Assembly (NCBI GenBank): GCA_030272835.1
Contig: SZOQ01000001.1
Location: forward strand, 62,001 to 126,000
Direction: 5' to 3'
Origin: 2-12-FULL-60-25 sp003576745
GTDB lineage: Bacteria > Patescibacteriota > Patescibacteriia > 2-12-FULL-60-25
DNA length: 64,000 nt
Shown here: one piece after another, positions 57,512-64,000 of the stretch
Layout: the number at the start of each line of letters is the position of its first letter
Position numbering within the stretch: position 1 is the stretch's first letter
Translations under genes and position numbers: made by a program
Notes under the pieces: generated by a model
Told to the model about the DNA's origin: nothing
The model's database searches: none
The model's input: only the letters and a program-made list of their open reading frames with translations

Positions 57512-59320
57512 TCAAATAAGTCCGGCTTTCGCCAAGCGCTCTTCCGTCGATGTGTCTTTTTCCGAAGTCTGTTGCGTCGAACCAGGGAGGGCGGCTTCCC
57601 GAAAATCAACAACCTTGCATTGCGCCTCCTGTCTCCCATTCCATTCATTGACGCCAAGCGTATACGCGACGTCAATATGCATGCCCGGTCTTGCTTCATC
57701 CGCACGAGCGCCAAACCCGAAGGCAATGCACTTTTGTGCATGAGTTCCGTCGCTCCCGATGATTCGCAAATGCTTGTTGTTTTGACCTACGGTATCCGCC
57801 GCGAGAATCTCGATATTTTTTGCATAAAACACCGGCTCCGGATTTCCTACGCCAAAAGGCTCGAATTGCCGCAATGCCGATGAAAGCTCCAGACTTGCCA
57901 TGGATAAGGGAAGTTCCGCGTGGATATCGATACATGGACCGATATCCTTTGAGGATATATTCGCCTTCGCATCCTGACGCAGACGCTCTGCGAATGTCGG
58001 GACATCCTCGTCACGCTCCAAGGCGAATCCGCAGGCCTGCACATGGCCGCCCGAACGCGTGAGCAGCCCTTCGCCGGCGCGCTTCACCGCTTCCGTAATA
58101 TTATAGAACGATAATGATCGGCCAGATCCGATCCATTGACGACCGTGTTTCCCCACGGCGACAACCGGCATGCCGAACCGATCGCTCATGCGTCCGGCAA
58201 CAAGTCCCACCAGCGCCGGGGACCAATGCGGCTGATGGAACACATGGATATTCGCATGTTCCGGCATGGAGGCGAGCATGGCGTCCGCTTCTTCCATCAT
58301 GCGCGCCATGAGCTCTTGCCGCGCGCGATTCAGCATTTCAATGTCTGTGGCGCGGGCGGCGGCGTCTTCCGCCGTGGATGCGCGAAGAAGATGGAGCGCG
58401 AGGAGCGCATGGTCCATGCGGCTCGCCGCGTTTAAACGCGGACCGATGACGAATCCAATGTCGCGGACGCCGACCGCCCCGAGCTGAAGCGCGCCGCGTT
58501 CCATGAGCGCGCGCAGGCCGGGACGCCGCGTTTTGTTCAACACCGTAAGCCCGTACTTCTCCAGCACACGATTTTCGCCCACGAGCGGAACCATATCCGT
58601 CACGGTCGCGATGGACACGAGATCCAGAAGCCACTTTGCATATCCCGGCGGAAGGTCAATGCCTCGATCTTCCGCTTCCCGAATAAGGGCACTGGCGAAT
58701 TTCCATGCCACGCCGACGGCGGCAAGCGAAGAAAACGGATACGTTTCACCGGGAAGGCCGGGATGGATAAGAATGGCGTCTGGCAGCACATCGCCGAATT
58801 GATGGTGATCGACGACAATCACGTCGACGCCCGCCTCCCGCGCCCGCGCAATCTCATTCACGCATGCAATGCCGCAATCTACGGTAATAATAACGCGCGC
58901 GCCTTCCTTGATAAGGATTTTCGTATTCTCCATCTGCAATCCATAGCCCTCTTTATCGCGATGGGGAATATACGAGGCAATATGAACATTGTTCGGCGCG
59001 ACCTTGTTTCCTATCTCCGAAAGCGTTTCCAAAAGCACGGTGGACCCCGTAAGCCCGTCCGCATCATAATCGCCGAACACCACAATGCGTTCGCTCTGCT
59101 CCAGGGCCTGGAATACCCGCGCCACGGCCTTGCGCATATCGCGGAACAAAAACGGATCATGGACATCGCGTTCGTATTCGGGCTCAAAAAACAAACGTAT
59201 GTCATCCGCATTGCGTATGCCGCGATGCCACAAAAGCTGCGGGAATATCGGCGGCAGATGTAAAAGAGAACGGGAAAAATCCTCGGGACACGGCGGAAGG
59301 ATATTCCACTTTTTTGGCAT
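57512..59320 (-). CDS. recJ: single-stranded-DNA-specific exonuclease RecJ
   Basis: 602 aa. DHH-family metal motifs: VVFGDYDADGLTGSTVLLE, VIITVDCGIACVNEI, VIVVDHHQFGDVLPDA; then the DHHA1 part with GSGRSLSFYNITEA and GGHVQACGFAL. The C-terminal OB-like domain is present (NIEILAADTVGQNNKHLRI). It is a 5'-3' exonuclease on single-stranded DNA in recombination and repair. A CATAGT box lies about nine bases before the ATG. Confidence 0.95.
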   Translation of the reverse strand: MPKKWNILPPCPEDFSRSLLHLPPIFPQLLWHRGIRNADDIRLFFEPEYERDVHDPFLFRDMRKAVARVFQALEQSERIVVFGDYDADGLTGSTVLLETLSEIGNKVAPNNVHIASYIPHRDKEGYGLQMENTKILIKEGARVIITVDCGIACVNEIARAREAGVDVIVVDHHQFGDVLPDAILIHPGLPGETYPFSSLAAVGVAWKFASALIREAEDRGIDLPPGYAKWLLDLVSIATVTDMVPLVGENRVLEKYGLTVLNKTRRPGLRALMERGALQLGAVGVRDIGFVIGPRLNAASRMDHALLALHLLRASTAEDAAARATDIEMLNRARQELMARMMEEADAMLASMPEHANIHVFHQPHWSPALVGLVAGRMSDRFGMPVVAVGKHGRQWIGSGRSLSFYNITEAVKRAGEGLLTRSGGHVQACGFALERDEDVPTFAERLRQDAKANISSKDIGPCIDIHAELPLSMASLELSSALRQFEPFGVGNPEPVFYAKNIEILAADTVGQNNKHLRIIGSDGTHAQKCIAFGFGARADEARPGMHIDVAYTLGVNEWNGRQEAQCKVVDFREAALPGSTQQTSEKDTSTEERLAKAGLI

Positions 59321-59344
59321 GAAAAAAACTATGGCATCAATGCA

Positions 59345-59510
59345 TCACAAGGGGTAGGGGCAGGAAGTAGGGTTGCGGGATGCGCCCCTAACCCGAACCG
59401 CATAACCAATAACCCGTAACCCGATCTCCGTATAACCCGAGACCCATTCCCTCTTCCCTTTGCTCTTTGCCCTCTTTTCCCAATTGCTAATTGCCAACAG
59501 CTAAAAGCCA
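59345..59510 (-). repeat. modular intergenic repeat, reverse copy (T, R, Q, V)
   Basis: GTTGCGGGATGCGCCCC, R (ACCAATAACCCGTAACCCG), Q (CCTTTGCTCTTTGCCC) and V (CCAATTGCTAATTGCC, AACAGCTAAAAGCC). P and H are absent. Confidence 0.7.
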
Positions 59511-59511
59511 A

Positions 59512-59622
59512 CTAATACTGCACGAACGGAAGAATGAGCGTAAGAACCATGGCCACGATCATAAAAATGACCGTGTACTTCCAAAAGGATTTAAACAATT
59601 TTTCACGTTTTTGCTTTTCCAT
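59512..59622 (-). CDS. 36-aa membrane peptide downstream of lepA
   Basis: MEKQKREKLFKSFWKYTVIF, followed by MIVAMVLTLILPFVQY. A basic amphipathic start and one hydrophobic helix of about 20 residues. The ATG lies three bases after the lepA stop, so it is probably co-translated with it. It resembles small tail or SecE-like peptides only in layout; no homology is claimed. Too short for routine gene finding, but the coupling and clean membrane pattern support it. Confidence 0.6.
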   Translation of the reverse strand: MEKQKREKLFKSFWKYTVIFMIVAMVLTLILPFVQY

Positions 59623-59625
59623 ACA

Positions 59626-61434
59626 TTATGATCTTCGACGTAACACTTTAATGAATGCATCTGCCGGGATATCCACTTTCCCCTTCCCCATCGCCATCAT
59701 TTTCGCTTTCCCCTTCTTCTGCTTTTCGAGCAACTTCATTTTTCTCGTCACGTCGCCGCCGTAGAGATACCCGGTAACGTCCTTACGATACGCGGAAATC
59801 CGCTCCGAGGCAACGATGGTTCCGCCGATGGCCGCCTGCAATTTAATGACGAAATTCTGCCGAGGAAGGGTTTCTTTGAGCGTTTCCACGACGTCGCGTC
59901 CGCGGCTTTGCGCTTCATCTTTGTGGATGAGGGTCGCGAGCGAAGGAACGGCATCCTCCGCGACCAGAATATCCAGACGGACAATCGTCGCGGGCCGGTA
60001 TTCCAGAAATTCGTAGTTCAAGGAGGCATAGCCCTGCGTGGCGCTTTTCAACCGATCGTAAAAATCCACAATTACGGACGACAAGGGCATTTCATAATGA
60101 AGAATCGCCCGCGATTCTTCCAGATATTCCGTGGTAAGAAATATGCCGCGCCGTTCCGTCACGAGAGACATGACGTTCCCGAAATAATTCGCTGGCGTCA
60201 CAATATCGGCTTTCACCCACGGTTCTAACGTTTCATTGATAAATGACGGATCAGGAAAGTCGAGCGGCGATGTGATCGTCTTTTTTTCGCCGCTCCGCAT
60301 CACCACTTCATACGCGACCGACGGAGTCGTAACGATAATCTCCTGCCCATGTTCGCGTTTCAGGCGCTCCTGCAAAATCTCCAGATGCAGCATGCCCAAA
60401 AGGCCGCAACGAAATCCGAATCCGAGCGCCGTGGACTGTTCCGGCTCATACGTAAGCGCCGCGTCGTTCAATGCAACTTTTTCCATGGCATCGCGCAAAC
60501 GGTTGTACTCATCGCCTTCCTTTGGAAAAATTCCCGCATATACCATTGGCTTCACCACCTTGTAGCCCGGAAGCGGATTCGTCGCTTCCTGCTTGGCTTT
60601 GAGCGCGACCGTGTCGCCAACGCGGACGCCGGCGATTTCCTTGAGCCCGGTAACGATATAACCGATTTCACCCGTGGAAAGCGCCGGCGTTTCCTGATAG
60701 GCGGGATTCAAATACCCGACTTCCAATGCATGCCCGTATTCATGCGTCGCTATAAAACGAATAGCGTCATTTTTCGAAAACCTTCCGTCCACCATGCGCA
60801 CATACGCGATGACGCCGCGGTAATCATCGTATTTGGAATCGAAAATAAGCGCTCTCGGCGCATCGGCCGCATGCCCTTGGGGAGGGGAAATGCGTTTGAC
60901 CACGGCACCGAGCACCTCGCTCACGCCTTCCCCAGTTTTTCCGGAAACGGCAAGGATATCTTCTCGTTTACAGCCGATCAGATGTTTCAGCTCTTCGGCG
61001 CGGCGCGGGATGTCCGCATTCGGCAAATCGATCTTGTTCAGGACGGGAATAATTTCCAGACCTTGATCGATCGCGAGATATAAATTCGCGATGGTCTGCG
61101 CCTGTACCCCCTGCGTGGCATCAACGAGGAGGATGGCGCCTTCCACGGCCGCGAGCGATCGCGACACTTCGTATGTAAAATCCACATGCCCGGGCGTATC
61201 GATAAGATTCAGCTGGTATTCCTGCCCGTCCACGGCGCGATAGCTCATTCGCGCTGGCTGGAGTTTAATGGTGATGCCGCGCTCCTGCTCGAGTTCCATG
61301 GTATCAAGCATCTGAGTTTTGAGTTTCCGTTTTTCAACGGTCCCTGTGATCTCAAGCAAACGATCGGCAAGCGTGGACTTCCCGTGATCGATATGCGCAA
61401 TAATGCAAAAATTCCTTATCCGCGATTGTTCCAT
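59626..61434 (-). CDS. lepA: elongation factor 4 (LepA)
   Basis: 602 aa from MEQSRIRNFCIIAHIDHGKS. Translational GTPase: G1 AHIDHGKSTLADRL, G2 around QERGITIKLQ, G3 DTPGHVDFTYE, G4 NKIDLPNAD; then domains II, III and V and the LepA-specific C-terminal domain (DILVAEDAVPSLATLIHKD, LPRQNFVIKLQAAIGGTIVA). It acts on stalled ribosomes. Standard length. No ribosome site. Confidence 0.97.
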   Translation of the reverse strand: MEQSRIRNFCIIAHIDHGKSTLADRLLEITGTVEKRKLKTQMLDTMELEQERGITIKLQPARMSYRAVDGQEYQLNLIDTPGHVDFTYEVSRSLAAVEGAILLVDATQGVQAQTIANLYLAIDQGLEIIPVLNKIDLPNADIPRRAEELKHLIGCKREDILAVSGKTGEGVSEVLGAVVKRISPPQGHAADAPRALIFDSKYDDYRGVIAYVRMVDGRFSKNDAIRFIATHEYGHALEVGYLNPAYQETPALSTGEIGYIVTGLKEIAGVRVGDTVALKAKQEATNPLPGYKVVKPMVYAGIFPKEGDEYNRLRDAMEKVALNDAALTYEPEQSTALGFGFRCGLLGMLHLEILQERLKREHGQEIIVTTPSVAYEVVMRSGEKKTITSPLDFPDPSFINETLEPWVKADIVTPANYFGNVMSLVTERRGIFLTTEYLEESRAILHYEMPLSSVIVDFYDRLKSATQGYASLNYEFLEYRPATIVRLDILVAEDAVPSLATLIHKDEAQSRGRDVVETLKETLPRQNFVIKLQAAIGGTIVASERISAYRKDVTGYLYGGDVTRKMKLLEKQKKGKAKMMAMGKGKVDIPADAFIKVLRRRS

Positions 61435-61494
61435 GGTGATTGTCGGAGGGTTGCGCGAGCGTACGCCGAATTTCACGAAATATCAAGATTCGAG

Positions 61495-61800
61495 GATCTG
61501 GTACGGGATGCGCGAGACAGGGAGGAAGGAAGTGGGAAGTAGGGAGTAGGATATAGGCGCGGCATGCCGCGCCCTGTAGGACGTGGTTGCGTAGGGAGAG
61601 CATAATTCTCCCCGAACCCTTTGCCCTTGTGTCTGTAAGTCCGTAGGTCCGTAAGATCGTAGGTTCGTAGGCAATGTGTTGTTTATTAAAGACACGAAAC
61701 TCTTTCCCAACCCCAGAACCCCAAAACTCTGGAACTCTTGAACGGCCCATTGCTAATAGCGAATAGCCAAAATCTAGCTACAGTCTTATACATAACCCGT
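61495..61800 (-). repeat. modular intergenic repeat, reverse copy, near complete
   Basis: GGCGCGGCATGCCGCGCCC palindrome, P (GTAGGACGTGGTTGCGTAGG), H (GAGCATAATTCTCCCC), Q, S (GTCCGTAAGATCGTAGG), linker TTGTTTATTAAAGACAC, U (CCCCAAAACTCTGGAAC) and V (CCCATTGCTAATAGCG). Confidence 0.8.
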
Positions 61801-61805
61801 TCCCG

Positions 61806-63428
61806 TCAATGTCCCTGCGCGGCATCGGCACCCTCGAGCACCTCTCCCCTTTTCCAAAGCTTTCGGATGAATGCTTCCCGCAATTCAGACAGTTCCCTGC
61901 TCTGCAGGAGCCATGATGTCACCCAAAAACCCAAAAGTCCGGCTGCCGCGGCAGCGCCTGCTTGAAGCGCGACTTGCCAGAATGTCCGGAGCGGCCAAAT
62001 ACTGCCGACAAGAATTCTGACCGGAACAGCGAAGGCGCAAAGAACGACCGTTGCCACAAGGGTCGTTCTGAAGGATATCCAGACGCCGGCCGTTCCCAGG
62101 CGTCCTTGCGAGGCGCGCAGCCGCCACCACAAGAGCGCGATGCTGATCCATGAAGCGATGGTAAAAGCGAGCACAAGACCATTCAGACCGAGCGGCTCGC
62201 GGAACAAAAGGGCCAGCGCGATATTCGTTCCTTCGGACACGGCGCCGATCCATAGCGGGGTCACCGTATTCTGCAGAGCGAAGAATGAACGAGAAAAAAG
62301 CGGCACGAGCGCTTGTGATAGGAGAGAGAAGGAAAAAATTGCCAGCGCATCGGCCGTGCGGATGGTGTCATTCCAGTCGAATTGTCCCTGCCCGAGCACA
62401 AGACGCACAACCTGCGCGCGAAGAATGAGCATGAGCGCCATGGACGGCAGAAGAAGGAAGATGATCTTTCTTGCCGTCCCGTTCAGCGCATGGCGAAACG
62501 CTTCTTTGTTTTGCGCGCTCGCCGCACGCGACAATGCAGGAAAGGCTGCAACCGCGAAAGAAATGCCGAAAATGCCGACCGGCACGTATTGCAGATTCAT
62601 GGCGAGGTTCAACACAGCGACGGACCCGACGGCGAGTGTGGACGCAAGCCCGACGAGCACGACAAGATTAATCTGCATCATGGCGAGCCCGATAGTACGC
62701 GGCGCCATGAGCCGGAGAATACGGCGCACGCCTTCATGGTGGAATGAAGGCACAGGCAAACGCTCCAACCCCAGTCGGTACGCTACGGATACCTGCGTGA
62801 ACAGGTGAAGCGCCGCGCCGAGTACCACGCCCCAGCCAAGGCCGATCGGTCCAAAATTCGGAACGAAAAAAATGACGCCGACGATGATGCCGAGATTGTA
62901 AAACACGGGTGCGAGCGAAAACGCCACGAAACGCCGTGTCGCCTGAAGGATGCCGCCCATCACCGCCGACAGCGCCAGAAAAAAGGTGGACAACAGCATG
63001 ATGCGAGACAGTGAAACCGTCAGAGCTAATTTGTCTCCCAGAAAACCAGGAACGGTGGGAGGAACAAGCCACGGCGCCGCGACGAACAATACGGCGCAGA
63101 GCACAAGCATGGCGGCTCCGACTACCGACAGCACTCGTTCCGCAAGGCGCCAGGCTTCCCGCTTGTCATTTTCGAGATATTCCGTAAAGACGGGGATGAA
63201 TGCCGCGGACAATGCGCCGAGAATCACAAGATTGTATAAAAAATCCGGGATGCGGAATGCCGCATAATAGGCGTCCAGCGTATCCCCCGCGCCGAATGTC
63301 GACGCAAGAACGCGATCCCTGAATACGCCGACCAGTCTGGATGCCAATGAAGCGGCCCCTACAATGAAGGCCGCCGTCGTTACACTTTCGGTTTCGCCGT
63401 TCCAGAGACGACGGAAAAGATTCAGCAT
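61806..63428 (-). CDS. murJ: lipid II flippase MurJ
   Basis: 540 aa, about 14 transmembrane helices. MVF/MurJ pattern: SLASRLVGVFRDRVLASTFG at the start, FRIPDFLYNLVILGALSAAFIPVF, and the mid-chain arrangement with NLAMNLQYVPVGIFGISFAVAAFPALS. Conserved Arg residues of the central cavity are present in helix 1 (SRLVGVFRDR). It flips lipid-linked peptidoglycan precursors outward, matching murB/murC in the window. Confidence 0.94.
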   Translation of the reverse strand: MLNLFRRLWNGETESVTTAAFIVGAASLASRLVGVFRDRVLASTFGAGDTLDAYYAAFRIPDFLYNLVILGALSAAFIPVFTEYLENDKREAWRLAERVLSVVGAAMLVLCAVLFVAAPWLVPPTVPGFLGDKLALTVSLSRIMLLSTFFLALSAVMGGILQATRRFVAFSLAPVFYNLGIIVGVIFFVPNFGPIGLGWGVVLGAALHLFTQVSVAYRLGLERLPVPSFHHEGVRRILRLMAPRTIGLAMMQINLVVLVGLASTLAVGSVAVLNLAMNLQYVPVGIFGISFAVAAFPALSRAASAQNKEAFRHALNGTARKIIFLLLPSMALMLILRAQVVRLVLGQGQFDWNDTIRTADALAIFSFSLLSQALVPLFSRSFFALQNTVTPLWIGAVSEGTNIALALLFREPLGLNGLVLAFTIASWISIALLWWRLRASQGRLGTAGVWISFRTTLVATVVLCAFAVPVRILVGSIWPLRTFWQVALQAGAAAAAGLLGFWVTSWLLQSRELSELREAFIRKLWKRGEVLEGADAAQGH

Positions 63429-63434
63429 TGATTG

Positions 63435-63720
63435 GTTATGAATCGTGGGTTACGGGGAGATTGTAGATGGAGCTATTGGTAATTGGGAATTGGGAACTGG
63501 GAAAAGAGGGCAAAGGACTAAGGGAAACAGGTTATGGGTTATGGGAAAAATTGTAAGTGGGAGCAGTTAGCTATTAGCAATGAGCAATTAGGAAGTGTAA
63601 AAGGGCTAAGGGCACAGGGTAAAGGGAACGGGTTCGGGTTACGGGGCGCATGGCTCACGGCGCATGGCGCATGACCTACGAAACCACGCAACGACGTCCT
63701 ACGTACTCTTCGCATCCCGC
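63435..63720 (+). repeat. modular intergenic repeat, forward copy (V twice, Q, R, T, P)
   Basis: GGTAATTGGGAATTGGG, Q, GTTATGGGTTATGGG, GTTAGCTATTAGCAATGAGC, a second Q (GGGTAAAGGGAACGGG), T (GCGCATGGCTCACGGC) and P (ACGCAACGACGTCCTACG). H is missing. Confidence 0.75.
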
Positions 63721-63721
63721 T

Positions 63722-64000
63722 CTACCCGAATTCATCCACAATTTCCAAAATGGCAAATAACCGCTCCCCGTCCTGCTCGATCTCGATAGGCTTGAGCGCG
63801 CTTCCTTCCGGCGCTTCCCCGCACAGACGTTGGCCGCTTTCGGCATCGAATTCCGCTCCATGCCACCGGCATGAAAGGACGCGACTCCTTCCTCCCAGTT
63901 CACCGTTTCCTACCTCATGCTTCAACTCCACTGCTCCTCCCATGTGCGTACAGCGGTTCAGAAAAGCTACGATCTTGCCGCGATGATTGTAAGCGATTCC
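63722..64000 (-). CDS. Rieske [2Fe-2S] domain protein (5' part cut by window end)
   Basis: Last 92 codons of a gene that continues beyond the window. Rieske ligands are visible: LNRCTHMGGAVEL (Cys and His of box 1) and LSCRWHGAEFDAESG (Cys and His of box 2), followed by LKPIEIEQDGERLFAI. The insert between the boxes is slightly long. It fits small soluble Rieske ferredoxins that pass electrons to oxygenases or reductases; the partner is not visible. Confidence 0.85.
   Translation of the reverse strand, partial: GIAYNHRGKIVAFLNRCTHMGGAVELKHEVGNGELGGRSRVLSCRWHGAEFDAESGQRLCGEAPEGSALKPIEIEQDGERLFAILEIVDEFG

Noticed and set aside
8690..63720. CRISPR arrays or telomere-like repeats in the intergenic word tracts
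   Set aside because: The words are degenerate, 7-10 bp, not separated by unique spacers of even length, and no cas genes are present.
1..64000. Recoded TGA (Gly) as in Gracilibacteria or Absconditabacteria
   Set aside because: TGA ends conserved genes such as the WecA-like and HAD genes at the expected place, and conserved proteins show no in-frame TGA.

Overview
The window looks like a chromosomal segment of a Patescibacteria (Candidate Phyla Radiation) bacterium, perhaps of the Uhrbacteria/Magasanikbacteria kind; this is inference. Evidence: a compact monoderm-type type IV pilus set (PilB, C, D, M, N, O and pilins, no secretin seen), a UvrC lacking its C-terminal HhH domain, a membrane-anchored ClpC-like ATPase, and a pilus-operon surface protein with GWAWS/GYAWS...GW repeats of a kind I associate with this group. 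TGA is used as a normal stop, so the recoded Gracilibacteria/Absconditabacteria code does not apply. No rRNA, CRISPR array or insertion sequence was seen. One tRNA (Ser-GGA) is present.

Layout. 1-4250: an array of eight small plus-strand genes of unknown function, separated by perfect stem-loops and ended by a terminator. 4254-9176: VIT1/CCC1-type transporter, a small plus-strand gene, a deoxyribosyltransferase-like gene in A+T-rich DNA, a DUF1653 gene, secA and hpf. 9423-13669: murB, murC, a DUF192 protein and a WecA/TagO-like transferase. 13941-17078: membrane-anchored ClpC-like ATPase and its membrane partner. 17439-19213: ftsL, rsmH, mraZ with a clear MraZ operator, divergent from a stand-alone DnaA domain IV protein at 19522. 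20595-29542: uvrC, a FecR lipoprotein, uvrA and two plus-strand unknowns (149 and 853 aa). 29777-33333: two DsbA-like thiol oxidoreductases, tRNA-Ser, a HAD phosphatase-like gene and trxB. 33530-39352: lgt, a membrane protein, gatA, gatC, ligA. 39509-41224: a large Gly/Ala/Asp-rich lipoprotein. 41351-56756: the type IV pilus region. 56899-64000: rnhA, recJ, a 36-aa membrane peptide, lepA, murJ and the end of a Rieske protein.

Two gene populations coexist. Core genes, nearly all on the minus strand, lack Shine-Dalgarno sequences; several have an extended -10 (TGN-TATACT) only 6-9 bases before the ATG, which predicts leaderless mRNAs. Plus-strand accessory genes (444-4109, 4861, 21914, 24030, 31008, 39509) mostly have strong AAGGAG/GGAGG sites, sometimes TTG or GTG starts, and their own stem-loops or terminators. 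This suggests a separately acquired gene set.

The gaps between core operons are filled by about 21 copies of a modular repeat made of degenerate 7-10 bp words in a fixed order. Names used in the entries: V (GCAATTGGCAATTGG, TTAGCTATTAGC), U (CCAGAGTTTTAGGGTTC), Q (GGCAAAGGGAACGGG), R (GGTTACTGGTTACGGG), S (CCTACGATCTTACGGACC), H (hairpin GGGGAG-AATTATG-CTCCCC), P (TACGCAACTACGTCCTACG) and T (CATGGCTCATGGCTCACGG). The usual forward order is V-U-Q-R-T-S-Q-H-P-T. These blocks are absent from the accessory array at 1-4250 and from inside operons.
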